This document shows positions 16,171 through 23,852 of a stretch of 53,429 nucleotides of DNA, piece by piece. The notes below the pieces were generated by a model. The model did not search any database. It was not told the DNA's origin and saw only the letters and a program-made list of their open reading frames with translations. The position numbers and the translations under genes were made by a program. Origin of the DNA: an uncultured bacterium (GTDB lineage: Bacteria > Actinomycetota > Coriobacteriia > Coriobacteriales > Eggerthellaceae); the NCBI GenBank assembly GCA_937890835.1, contig CALADF010000056.1, forward strand, positions 1 through 53,429. Reading direction: 5' to 3'. The first letter of the stretch is position 1. The number at the start of each line of letters is the position of its first letter.

Positions 16171-16872
16171 TTATTCCTCGCTATCGTTTGACTCCGCGCC
16201 CTTCGACGCGGCCTTGCTTTTTCTACGGGCGGCGAAGAAGCTCTTCAAAAGCCCCGCGCACTCCTCCTCGAGCACGCCCGGCACAACCTCGAAACGGTGG
16301 TTGAGCCGCTCGTCGGCGTGCACCGCGTACAACGTACCGAGAGCGCCCGCCTTTTTGTCGCGCGCGCCGTACACGCAGCGCGTGACGCGCGCCTGGTGCA
16401 TAAGTCCCGCGCACATGATGCACGGCTCGAGCGTGACGTAGACGGTGCAGTCGGTCAGGCGCCAGGCGTCAAGAACCTCGGCGGCCTTCTTCATCGCTAT
16501 GAACTCGGCGTGACCCGCGGGGTCCCTGTCGACCTCGCGGCGATTGCACGCCTGCGCGATGACGCGCGGTTCGGCGGTCGGGCGACGCGTGGCGCGATCG
16601 ATGGGCGCGTACACCACCACCGCCCCGATGGGGACCTCGCCGACCTCCGCCGCAGCGCGCGCCTGCTCGATGGCGAGGCGCATGTACCGTTCGTCCTCCG
16701 GCGAGGGCGACGATGCGCGCGTCGATCTCTCCGCAATGCGCGCCGGCACGGTCGCGGCCGACAGTCCCGCACCACCCGACGACGATGCCGCAGCGTGCGC
16801 CTGTCGCGCAGAGCACGGCGCAACGCCCGAAACACGCTGCTCGATGTTCTCCGAATTGTCCATAGAATGCAT
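16171..16872 (-). CDS. tadA: tRNA(Arg) adenosine-34 deaminase
   Basis: Zinc deaminase that converts A34 to inosine in tRNA-Arg(ACG), the substrate tRNA being encoded at 20710 in this window. Catalytic HAEF supplies the zinc His and general-base Glu; PCIMCAG supplies the two zinc Cys. Other family stretches are RYMRLAIEQARAAAEVGEVPIGAVVV and RVTRCVYGARDKKAGALGTL. An N-terminal Ala/Ser-rich extension of about 55 residues and a charged C-terminal tail are extra. The start is uncertain: ATG 16872 is used; ATG 16863 and GTG 16941 are alternatives and none has a good ribosome-binding site. Confidence 0.92.
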   Translation of the reverse strand: MHSMDNSENIEQRVSGVAPCSARQAHAAASSSGGAGLSAATVPARIAERSTRASSPSPEDERYMRLAIEQARAAAEVGEVPIGAVVVYAPIDRATRRPTAEPRVIAQACNRREVDRDPAGHAEFIAMKKAAEVLDAWRLTDCTVYVTLEPCIMCAGLMHQARVTRCVYGARDKKAGALGTLYAVHADERLNHRFEVVPGVLEEECAGLLKSFFAARRKSKAASKGAESNDSEE

Positions 16873-16936
16873 TATATCGAGGGGGGCAATCGCCCGGCGA
16901 CGGCAAGAGGCTCTGCGCACGCGTCCCCTTATTATG

Positions 16937-16966
16937 TTCACGATATCGCTATCGAAGAAATATGAT
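16937..16966 (+). promoter_or_regulatory. Promoter of tRNA-Ser(UGA)
   Basis: TTCACG (16937-16942), 18-base spacer, TATGAT (16961-16966), placed 18 bases before the tRNA. Confidence 0.6.
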
Positions 16967-16984
16967 ATTCTGCATGGTGCTTAC

Positions 16985-17072
16985 GGAGGAATGGCCGAGT
17001 GGTTGAAGGCGGCAGTCTTGAAAACTGTTGAGCCGCAAGGTTCCGTGGGTTCGAATCCTACTTCCTCCGCCA
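16985..17072 (+). tRNA. tRNA-Ser (anticodon UGA)
   Basis: Class II tRNA of 88 bases with encoded CCA. Acceptor GGAGGAA/TTCCTCC, anticodon loop CTTGAAA giving TGA, long variable arm, T-loop GGTTCGAATCC. Confidence 0.96.
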
Positions 17073-17081
17073 GGTTACCCC

Positions 17082-17105
17082 AAGCCCCAGCGATGGGGCT
17101 TTTTT
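17082..17105 (+). terminator. Terminator after tRNA-Ser(UGA)
   Basis: AAGCCCC and GGGGCTT pair around AGCGAT, followed by a run of T. The same design (AAGCCCC-GGCGAC-GGGGCTT) follows tRNA-Ser(CGA) at 46021-46044. Confidence 0.9.
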
Positions 17106-17135
17106 CATGCCCGGCAGAACCCGGGCGAAGGGGAA

Positions 17136-17168
17136 GGAGGATTCGAACCGGGAGGTCATGCGCCGCCC
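17136..17168 (+). repeat. Post-tRNA-Ser repeat, copy 1
   Basis: A 33-base segment (GGAGGATTCGAACCG, then GGAGGTCATGCGCCGCCC) that recurs with one mismatch, in inverted chromosomal orientation, at 45960-45992. Both copies follow a tRNA-Ser gene and its terminator by 31-35 bases and lie in the same orientation relative to that tRNA. Read on the opposite strand, it contains CGGTTCGAATCC, like a tRNA T-arm. A perfect 12-bp GC-rich hairpin (17191-17202 with 17208-17219) follows. Confidence 0.6.
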
Positions 17169-17326
17169 GGGGAACCCTCATTGCGGACACGCGAAGGCCC
17201 CCTCGTCGGGGGCCTTCGCTTCCTCGTCGCATTATTCGACTTTAACGCGGGTGAGCGCGGAGTCCGTGCCGCGCGGGCACGCGTTCGCCGCTCGGCAGCC
17301 TCGCCGGACGAGATGGGCGCTTCGCC

Positions 17327-17548
17327 CTACTCGACCCCGTCGCGCTGCTTGCGCAGCTGATCGCGCCTGTTCATGCAGATCGACACCACGCCACCTGCTG
17401 GGTTGAGATACATGCTCTTGTACCCGCAGTTTCCATAACCGCTGCAAGACCGGCATTTCAGCTCCTCGATGGTGAATCCGTCGAGAACTTCGTCGTTGAG
17501 CGTGCGAAGGCCGCGCGCCGCCTTCGGCATATGATTTGCTTCCGTCAT
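17327..17548 (-). CDS. Small four-cysteine protein
   Basis: A 73-residue protein with CRSCSGYGNC and a later SICMNRR, giving four cysteines that could bind a metal or iron-sulfur cluster. The C-terminus is charged (RDQLRKQRDG). The ATG at 17548 has AGGGGG close upstream, better than the in-frame ATG 24 bases earlier. It stands alone between tRNA-Ser and a divergent MFS gene. I recognise no named family. Confidence 0.65.
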   Translation of the reverse strand: MTEANHMPKAARGLRTLNDEVLDGFTIEELKCRSCSGYGNCGYKSMYLNPAGGVVSICMNRRDQLRKQRDGVE

Positions 17549-17813
17549 ACATACCCCCTGAATACATCCCATATTCGCAGCTATTATAACGCAGCCTAAA
17601 TCGGCGTTCGCCCCGATTGGACAGGGGTCGAAGGCCGATGCGGCGACGGACGGCGCACGGGCAGGGGCGAACGAGCCTCGAGCCGTCGATTTCCTGAATA
17701 TTCAAAACGCGAACGTCCGTTTAACAAACGGTTTACGGCGCTTTGCTAGAATCGCGCCCGCCGTGTTGAAAGCGGCCCGTGTGAAAACCCCGAGGAAAGG
17801 AGCGCCGACACCC

Positions 17814-19001
17814 ATGTCGCGCAGGCACTGGATTGCTTTGATCGGACTCGCGTTCTCCGCGTTCATCATGAACACGTCCGAGTTCATGCCCATCGGATTG
17901 CTCGTGGACATAGCCGCTGGCTTCTCCATGACCGAGGCCGAGGCGGGCTACATCGTCTCCGTTTACGCCTGGGCGGTAGCGCTTCTCTCCGTTCCCCTCA
18001 TGGTCCTCGCTTCGCGGTTCAGGCTGAAGACCATGCTCGTCGGCTGCATCGCCCTGTTCGCCGCAGGACAGACCGCCTCGGCGCTCGCTCCGTCGTTCGC
18101 CCTGCTCATCGGCGCACGCATCATGGTCGCCGCCGCGCACGCCGTCTTCTGGTCGATAGCCACGCCGCTTGCCGTACGCGTGGTAGGGCAGCGCTACAGC
18201 GACGTGGCCGTGGGGGTCATCGTCACGGGCTCATCGGTCGCCATGGTATGCGGGCTTCCCCTCGGACGCGCGATCGGGCTCGTGCTCGGCTGGCGCATGA
18301 CCTTCTTCTGCGTGGCGCTTACCGCGCTTGCGACGCTTGCCTATCTGCTCGTCGCCGTTCCCCGCCTCGAAGCGGGGAAGCCCTTCTCGGCGCGAGACCT
18401 CCCTTCGCTGTTCGCCACGCCCGCGTTGCGCGACATCTACCTGGTCACCGCGCTGTTCGCCACCGCTCACTTCACCTGTTACAGCTACATCGAGCCGTTT
18501 TTGCAGCAAGTCGCGGGCTTCTCCGACAACCTCATCACGTTCACGCTCGTGCTCTACGGCGCGGCGGGCGTCGTGGGAAGCACGCTGTTCTCGCGCGCGT
18601 ACACGCGCCTGCGGTTTTCGCTCATGCGCATGGCGGTGATCGGCGTGGCGTCGGCCACGGGCGTCCTCCTTCTCGCGTCGCTCAACTTCGTTGCCGCCGG
18701 CGCGGTGTGCGCGCTGTGGGGCGCGTTCTACACCGCCTACAACGTGGTGTTTCAGTCCGAGGTTCTCGCGAACTCGTCGGAGGAAAGCTCCGCCGTCGCC
18801 ATGTCGGCGTATTCAGGGATTTTCAACCTTGGCATCGGATCGGGCACGTGGGTCGGCGGCATGGTGGTCTCGACGGCCGGCATCGCCGACGTCGGCATCG
18901 CAGGTGCCATCATCGGCGCGGGATCGTTCGCCGTATGCTCCATGCGCCTCATAAGCTCCATCAAGCGAGCGGAGGCCGCGTCCGCAGGCGCAACGGTCTA
19001 A
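17814..19001 (+). CDS. MFS exporter of the SotB/DHA1 type
   Basis: About 12 membrane helices over 395 residues. The start WIALIGLAFSAFIMNTSEFMPIGLL and GYIVSVYAWAVALLSVPLMVL match the sugar-efflux/arabinose-polymer exporter (SotB, AraJ-like) branch, which has NTSEF/NTTEF in helix 1. GARIMVAAAHAVFWSIATPLAVR is the helix 4 region. It probably exports sugars, drugs or metabolites by proton antiport. The ATG at 17814 has AAAGGAG about 12 bases upstream; an in-frame TTG at 17763 does not. Monocistronic, since the next gene is on the other strand. Confidence 0.85.
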   Translation: MSRRHWIALIGLAFSAFIMNTSEFMPIGLLVDIAAGFSMTEAEAGYIVSVYAWAVALLSVPLMVLASRFRLKTMLVGCIALFAAGQTASALAPSFALLIGARIMVAAAHAVFWSIATPLAVRVVGQRYSDVAVGVIVTGSSVAMVCGLPLGRAIGLVLGWRMTFFCVALTALATLAYLLVAVPRLEAGKPFSARDLPSLFATPALRDIYLVTALFATAHFTCYSYIEPFLQQVAGFSDNLITFTLVLYGAAGVVGSTLFSRAYTRLRFSLMRMAVIGVASATGVLLLASLNFVAAGAVCALWGAFYTAYNVVFQSEVLANSSEESSAVAMSAYSGIFNLGIGSGTWVGGMVVSTAGIADVGIAGAIIGAGSFAVCSMRLISSIKRAEAASAGATV

Positions 19002-19060
19002 CGGCTCAGCGCGAGCGAACGCAGGCGCGTGTACGTGCCCGCGAACAGCGCCTGCAGCTA

Positions 19061-20518
19061 TCAGCGCTCCTCGATCGACTTGTACGCACGGCTTCCCGAG
19101 TAGGTGTTCTTGTACGCAGGACGGATGATGCGCTTTCCGGCACCGATCTCCTCGAAACGGTGCGCCGCCCATCCCGCCATGCGGGCGCAGGCGAACAGCG
19201 GCGTGTAGAGATCCGAGGGGATTCCCATCATCGAGTAGACGAAGCCCGAGTACATATCCACGTTCGCGCACATATCCTTCTTCGCGCCCTTCTCGCGCAA
19301 GATGACCTCGGGCGCAAGCCGCTCGATGGACTCGAGCAGGCGATACTCCGCCTCGAACTCGGTCCCGACGGCGAGCTTCTCGGCGAAGCGCTTGCAGATG
19401 ACCGCACGCGGGTCGGAAAGCGTGTACACCGCATGACCCATGCCGTACACCAGGCCCGTCTTGTCGTAGGCCTGCTTGTTCACGATCTTCGCAAGGTAGG
19501 CCGCAACCTCGTCATCGTCATCCCAATGCTCGACGTTCCGCTTGATCTCAGCCTGCATATCGCGCACCTGGCGGTTCGCGCCGCCGTGGCGGTACCCCTT
19601 GAGCGAGCCGACGGCGGCGGAATACGCCGAATACGGATCGGTGTCGGAGGACGAGAGAACACGCGTCGTGAACGTCGAGTTGTTGCCGCCGCCGTGCTCG
19701 GCGTGCAGGCACAGCATGATGTCGAGCATACGCGCTTCCTCGGACGTAAACCGTCTGTCGGGGCGCAGCATCGACAGGATGGTCTCGGCAGTCGACTGGC
19801 CGGGAATAAACCGGTGCATAATCATCGATCCGTGCTCGAAACGCGCCTTCTTCGAGTAATACGTGAGCACCATGATGCGAGGGAGCCGGCTGATGAGCGA
19901 TAGAGCCGTGTGAACTTCATGCTGAGGCGTGCGATCCTCGGCATGCTCGTCATACGAGTAGAGCAGGAGAATGGAGCGCGCCAGCACGTTCATGATATCC
20001 GGCGGAACATCGCGCATGATCATGGATGCCGTGAACCCATCGGGCAGCTCGCGCTGCGAGTCGATCACCTCGACGAAATGATCGAGCTGCGATTGCGTGG
20101 GCAGCTCGCCCATGAGGAGCAGGTAGCATATCTCCTCGTAACGGTAACGGCGATCGCCCGAAGCGTCGCCGAGAAGATCGTACAAGTCGTAACCGCGAAG
20201 GCGCAGAAGACCGTCATCGGCGAACTTCTCCCCGTCGGAGACGACGTAGCCGTGCACGTTGGAGATGTTCGTCATCCCCGCCAGCACGCCCGTGCCGTCC
20301 GCATTGCGCAGCCCGCGCTTCACGTCATAGCGCTCGTAAAAACGCGGATCGATGGAGTTGACCTCGCGAAAATCCCGGTAAAGGCGAACCTTGAGCTCTT
20401 CTTCCTCGCTGATCTCGATGGAACCCTCCTCGTCGACGAGGGCGGGGTTCAAGCCCCTCATAAGGGCTTCGTCGATTTCCATGGGCATGAGCTGCACCTT
20501 CCTCTTCGTTTCGCCCAT
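19061..20518 (-). CDS. gltA: Citrate synthase
   Basis: A 485-residue enzyme that condenses oxaloacetate and acetyl-CoA. Catalytic motifs are visible: HAEHGGGNNSTF (oxaloacetate His), GYRHGGANRQV and YGMGHAVYTLSDPRA (acetyl-CoA His), and CANVDMYSGFVYSMMGIP (catalytic Asp). The N-terminal extension of about 60 residues (EIDEALMRGLNP and DPRFYERYDVKRGLRNADGTGV) is typical of the citrate/2-methylcitrate synthases of anaerobic Firmicutes and Coriobacteriia. In such organisms it supplies 2-oxoglutarate for glutamate synthesis. 2-Methylcitrate synthase activity cannot be excluded. Confidence 0.92.
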   Translation of the reverse strand: MGETKRKVQLMPMEIDEALMRGLNPALVDEEGSIEISEEEELKVRLYRDFREVNSIDPRFYERYDVKRGLRNADGTGVLAGMTNISNVHGYVVSDGEKFADDGLLRLRGYDLYDLLGDASGDRRYRYEEICYLLLMGELPTQSQLDHFVEVIDSQRELPDGFTASMIMRDVPPDIMNVLARSILLLYSYDEHAEDRTPQHEVHTALSLISRLPRIMVLTYYSKKARFEHGSMIMHRFIPGQSTAETILSMLRPDRRFTSEEARMLDIMLCLHAEHGGGNNSTFTTRVLSSSDTDPYSAYSAAVGSLKGYRHGGANRQVRDMQAEIKRNVEHWDDDDEVAAYLAKIVNKQAYDKTGLVYGMGHAVYTLSDPRAVICKRFAEKLAVGTEFEAEYRLLESIERLAPEVILREKGAKKDMCANVDMYSGFVYSMMGIPSDLYTPLFACARMAGWAAHRFEEIGAGKRIIRPAYKNTYSGSRAYKSIEER

Positions 20519-20659
20519 TTTACCGAAGGACGACGACGGGACGGGCGCAGGTGCCTTTCGAGAGGGAAAATTACGCTAAACGTAACACGCCTGCGGCATC
20601 GAAGCCGGGTGATGAAACCCGGTCTCCCCCAGTATTTTTCAAAAAATTGAAATTTCCCG

Positions 20660-20688
20660 TTGACAGCGCTTTGCCTAGATGATTAAAT
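20660..20688 (+). promoter_or_regulatory. Promoter of tRNA-Arg
   Basis: TTGACA (20660-20665), 17-base spacer, TTAAAT (20683-20688), 21 bases before the tRNA. Confidence 0.65.
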
Positions 20689-20709
20689 AGTCGTTGCTGC
20701 TTCGGAAGT

Positions 20710-20786
20710 GCGCCGTTACCTCAGCTGGATAGAGGGACTGACTACGAATCAGTACGTCGGGGGTTCGAATCCCTCACGGCGCACCA
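20710..20786 (+). tRNA. tRNA-Arg (anticodon ACG)
   Basis: A 77-base tRNA with encoded CCA. Acceptor GCGCCGT/ACGGCGC, anticodon loop CTACGAA giving ACG, T-loop GGTTCGAATCC. Its A34 is the expected substrate of the TadA deaminase encoded at 16171-16872. Confidence 0.96.
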
Positions 20787-20803
20787 CTTTTAGCATCTTG
20801 AAT

Positions 20804-20839
20804 CCGCAACGACTGTCTTACAGCACGTGCGGTTTTTTT
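20804..20839 (+). terminator. Terminator after tRNA-Arg
   Basis: CCGCA (20804-20808) pairs with TGCGG (20828-20832) around an imperfect inner stem, followed by seven T. Confidence 0.75.
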
Positions 20840-20865
20840 ATTGTCTCAGGGAAAGGAACGTACTT

Positions 20866-21050
20866 GAAGGTTCGAAAACCGAAGCCTCACAGTATGTAAC
20901 CTTCCGACTCCCTTCTCTTATGTCGGCAGTCGGAAGACGACTGCGGCGCAAATTCCTCGTCAATCGCCTCAGGGTCGCCTTGCGACCTTTCCTGCGTTCA
21001 ACACGGCAACTGGACGCGAAACGGGTTGAACGCGAGGCGTTTGCAGGAAA
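20866..21050 (+). promoter_or_regulatory. Structured leader of the magnesium operon (riboswitch candidate)
   Basis: About 200 untranslated bases precede the ATG at 21067. They can form P1 GAAGGTT/AACCTTC (20866-20872, 20898-20904), P2 CTTCCGACT/AGTCGGAAG (20901-20909, 20928-20936), P3 GCAGTCG/CGACTGC (20926-20932, 20938-20944), P4 GGTCGC/GCGACC (20973-20978, 20982-20987) followed by TTT, and a long P5 TTTCCTGC/GCAGGAAA (20988-20995, 21043-21050) enclosing GCGTTCAAC/GTTGAACGC. P1 overlaps P2 and P2 overlaps P3, so they exclude one another. The conserved M-box motifs are not seen. Ligand and mechanism are inferred. Confidence 0.5.
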
Positions 21051-21066
21051 ACGTAAGGGATCGCCT

Positions 21067-22428
21067 ATGCTCTACCTCTCTCAAATGATGGGGAAACCCG
21101 TCGTCGATGCGAGCGGCGAGAAAATCGGAACCATCTCCGATCTCGCCATCTCCACCGGCGAGGTGTTCCCGCGCATCACCAGCCTCGCATTCCAGGGACC
21201 GGGGAAGGTCCCCTTCATGATCTCGTGGCGCAAGTACGTCGACCAGTTCGACGAAGACGGCATCACGCTGTCCGTCGACGCCATCGACATCCGCTTCAGC
21301 TATCTTCAGCCCGAGGAAGTTCTACTCGCGCGCGACCTCATGAACCGGCAGATCGTCGATACGCAGGGCATGAAGGTCGTCCGCGTAAACGACCTCAAGC
21401 TCTCCCAGTCAGGAACCCAGCTTCGCCTTCTCGGCGCGGAAGTGGGGGCGCGCGGCATCTTGCGCGGCCTTCACCCCCTCATCGAGAGGGCCGCGGTGGC
21501 GGTGGCGAAAGTGTTCAAGAAGCGCATCGACGAGCAGATCATCGCCTGGAACTACATGGATCTGCTCGACCGCGACCTCTCGAAGGTGCAGCTGTCGGTC
21601 ACTCACCGGCGCCTCGACGAACTTCACCCCGCCGACGTCGCGGACATTCTCGAGCAACTCGACCCCCAGCAACGCGCCGCCGTGTTCGAGCACCTCGACG
21701 ACGCACGCGCAACCGAGGCCATCTCGGAAATGGAAGACGAGCTGCAGGCCGAGTTCATCGACGACCTCGACGACGCACGCGCCGCACGCCTCATCGGCGA
21801 CATGGAGCCCGACGACGCAGCCGACATCGTCCGCGACCTCCCCTACGAGAAAGCGGAAACGCTGCTGCGCCTCATGGGCGTCGAGGACGCAACGGAGATC
21901 AGGCGCCTGCTCGGTTACAAGGACGGCACCGCAGGCGGCATGATGACCACGCAGTACGTTGCCGTTCCCAAGGAAACCACCGTACGCGAGACCATCGAGG
22001 TGCTGCGCGACCTCGACGAAGACCACCCCACCGTCCACTACGTCTACGTCACCGACGATTACGGCAAGCTCATCGGCGTCCTCTCGCTGCGCACCCTGGT
22101 TCTAACCGACGACGACAAGCAACTTGGCGACATCATGTACGACGAGATCATCTCGGTGAATCCGGGCGAGACAGAAGAGGACGTCGCCGCGGACATCTTC
22201 AAGTACGACCTGCCTGCAATGCCGGTCGTCGACGAGCGCGGCGCGCTGCTCGGCATCGTCACCACCGAGGACGCGTGGGACGCCATCGAAGACGACGTCT
22301 CGGGCGACAGGACCAAGACCACGGTGCTCAAGGCGCTCGGCATCACGGTCGCGTCCATTCTGTTCTTGGCGCTCTACACCCTGGTCCTGATCCAAGTCAT
22401 ACAGTCCCCGAGCTTTAACGGGTTCTGA
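21067..22428 (+). CDS. PRC-barrel / MgtE_N / CBS protein with one C-terminal membrane helix
   Basis: A 453-residue protein probably sensing magnesium at the membrane. Residues about 1-140 hold two PRC-barrel-like repeats (MMGKPVVDASGEKIGTISDL; LMNRQIVDTQGMKVVRVNDL). Residues about 175-275 form an MgtE N-domain superhelix (LHPADVADILEQLDPQQRAA, DMEPDDAADIVRDLP). Residues about 285-415 form a CBS pair (GGMMTTQYVAVPKETTVRE; GIVTTEDAWDAIEDD). Residues about 425-447 form one membrane helix (ITVASILFLALYTLVLIQ). It has the sensor of the MgtE channel but none of its five-helix pore. AAGGGA precedes the ATG. It is 5 bases from the NRMT transporter gene, so it is probably that transporter's regulatory partner. 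Confidence 0.85.
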   Translation: MLYLSQMMGKPVVDASGEKIGTISDLAISTGEVFPRITSLAFQGPGKVPFMISWRKYVDQFDEDGITLSVDAIDIRFSYLQPEEVLLARDLMNRQIVDTQGMKVVRVNDLKLSQSGTQLRLLGAEVGARGILRGLHPLIERAAVAVAKVFKKRIDEQIIAWNYMDLLDRDLSKVQLSVTHRRLDELHPADVADILEQLDPQQRAAVFEHLDDARATEAISEMEDELQAEFIDDLDDARAARLIGDMEPDDAADIVRDLPYEKAETLLRLMGVEDATEIRRLLGYKDGTAGGMMTTQYVAVPKETTVRETIEVLRDLDEDHPTVHYVYVTDDYGKLIGVLSLRTLVLTDDDKQLGDIMYDEIISVNPGETEEDVAADIFKYDLPAMPVVDERGALLGIVTTEDAWDAIEDDVSGDRTKTTVLKALGITVASILFLALYTLVLIQVIQSPSFNGF

Positions 22429-22433
22429 GGGTG

Positions 22434-23738
22434 ATGTCCGTGCTGAAGAAAAAGACCGAAACGGCAACGGCCATCGAGACCGTGGAGAACGAGGAGCAGG
22501 AAAAGCTCACCTTCAAGGGAAAGCTTCTGCTCGTTCTCGCGGCCATGGGGCCGGGCATCGTCACCGCCATGGCGGGAAACGACGCCGGCGGCATTTCCAC
22601 CTACTCCACCGCAGGCGCGAACTTCGGCTTCGCGACGCTGTGGGTTGTTCCCATCATGTGCGTGCTGCTCATCATCGTCGAAACCTGCGCGGGACGCATG
22701 GGCGCGGTCACGGGCAAGGGGTTCGCCGCGCTCATTCGCGAGCGCTTCGGCATCCGGCTTACCGCGCTCGCCATGCTCGCGCTGCTCATCGGCAACGTCG
22801 CGACCACGTTCTCGGAATTTGCGGGCATCGCGTCGGGCATGGAGATGTTCGGCGTGTCCAAGTACATCTCGGTGCCCGTGGCCGCTTTCACCGTCTGGCT
22901 TCTCATCGTCGGCGGGTCCTACAAGCGCGTGCAGCGCGTCTTCCTCGCGCTTTCGCTCGTCTTCATCACCTACATCGTGGCCGCGTTCCTCGCGGACCCC
23001 GACTGGGAGAGCGCTCTGACCTCCACCGTCATCCCCCACGTGGTGGGTGAGTCGAGCTTCATCTCCCTGGTCATCGCGATGGTCGGCACCACCATCGCCC
23101 CGTGGATGATGTTCTTCACGCAGTCTAACGTCGTGGAGAAAGGCCTCACGGTGAAGGATCTGTTCTCGCAACGCGTCGACGCGGTGTCCGGCACCATCGC
23201 CGCATGCTTGGTGGCGTGGTTCATCATCGTAACCACCGGCGCCGTCCTGTTCCCCGCGGGCATCACCATCGACTCGGCGGCGGATGCGGCGCGGGCGCTT
23301 GCTCCTTTCGCGGGGCAGTACGCCGAGGCCCTGTTCGCCATCGGTTTGGTCGCGGCGTCGTTTCTCGCCGCGTGCGTCCTGCCGCTGACCACCGCCTTCG
23401 TTATCTGCGAGGCATTCGGCTGGGAAGCGGGCGTGTCGTTCAAGTGGAAAGAAGCGCCGGCGTTCAAGAGCATCTTCACCTTCGTGATCGCGTTCTCCGC
23501 CGTCGTGGTTCTCATCCCGAACATCAATCTGCTGTCGGTCATGCTGACCGCCCAGTTCGTCAACGGCGTCATCCTGCCCATCCTGCTTGCGTTCATGGCC
23601 ATCATCTCCGCCGACAAGCGCATCATGGGCGAACACCGCACGGGTCGCGTGCTGCGCGCAATCATTTGGGCGACCGTAGGCGTCGTGGCGCTGCTGACCC
23701 TGGCGTTGTTCGTCATGCAGCTGCTCGGCATCGACTAG
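22434..23738 (+). CDS. Nramp-related magnesium transporter (NRMT subclass)
   Basis: A 434-residue SLC11-fold transporter with about 11 helices. The canonical Nramp metal-site motif DPGN in helix 1 is NDAGG here (AMAGNDAGGISTY), and the helix 6 methionine motif (A-MPH) is TTIAPW. These are the changes that separate NRMT proteins, which move Mg2+ and Mn2+, from classical manganese/iron Nramps. The role is therefore probably Mg2+ uptake driven without the transition-metal site. The ATG at 22434 follows GAGG, 5 bases after the upstream stop; a GTG at 22431 is possible. It forms an operon with the MgtE_N/CBS protein. Confidence 0.85.
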   Translation: MSVLKKKTETATAIETVENEEQEKLTFKGKLLLVLAAMGPGIVTAMAGNDAGGISTYSTAGANFGFATLWVVPIMCVLLIIVETCAGRMGAVTGKGFAALIRERFGIRLTALAMLALLIGNVATTFSEFAGIASGMEMFGVSKYISVPVAAFTVWLLIVGGSYKRVQRVFLALSLVFITYIVAAFLADPDWESALTSTVIPHVVGESSFISLVIAMVGTTIAPWMMFFTQSNVVEKGLTVKDLFSQRVDAVSGTIAACLVAWFIIVTTGAVLFPAGITIDSAADAARALAPFAGQYAEALFAIGLVAASFLAACVLPLTTAFVICEAFGWEAGVSFKWKEAPAFKSIFTFVIAFSAVVVLIPNINLLSVMLTAQFVNGVILPILLAFMAIISADKRIMGEHRTGRVLRAIIWATVGVVALLTLALFVMQLLGID

Positions 23739-23852
23739 GGTGAGACGACCCCGAGGCCGTCTCACCCATCCGAACGCGGCGCGCAGCCGTAAACGCGCAG
23801 CCGACTCTTGCGCACAACCGGCCCCCGAGCGCAGCCGAGTCTTGAATCTCGC

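Noticed and set aside
17101..17220. Signal recognition particle RNA gene after tadA/tRNA-Ser, a common position
   Set aside because: The conserved GGAAGGAAGCAGC-type loop is not present; the segment is better described by the repeat and hairpin.
16981..17232. Plus- and minus-strand frames with 'RTGRSCAA' peptides near tRNA-Ser genes
   Set aside because: They are translations of the tRNA and of the post-tRNA repeat, not proteins.
20866..21066. M-box or T-box identity of the leader before the magnesium operon
   Set aside because: Neither the M-box AGGUGAGGCUCC block nor the T-box AGGGUGG-ACCGCG block can be found, so no known class is named.
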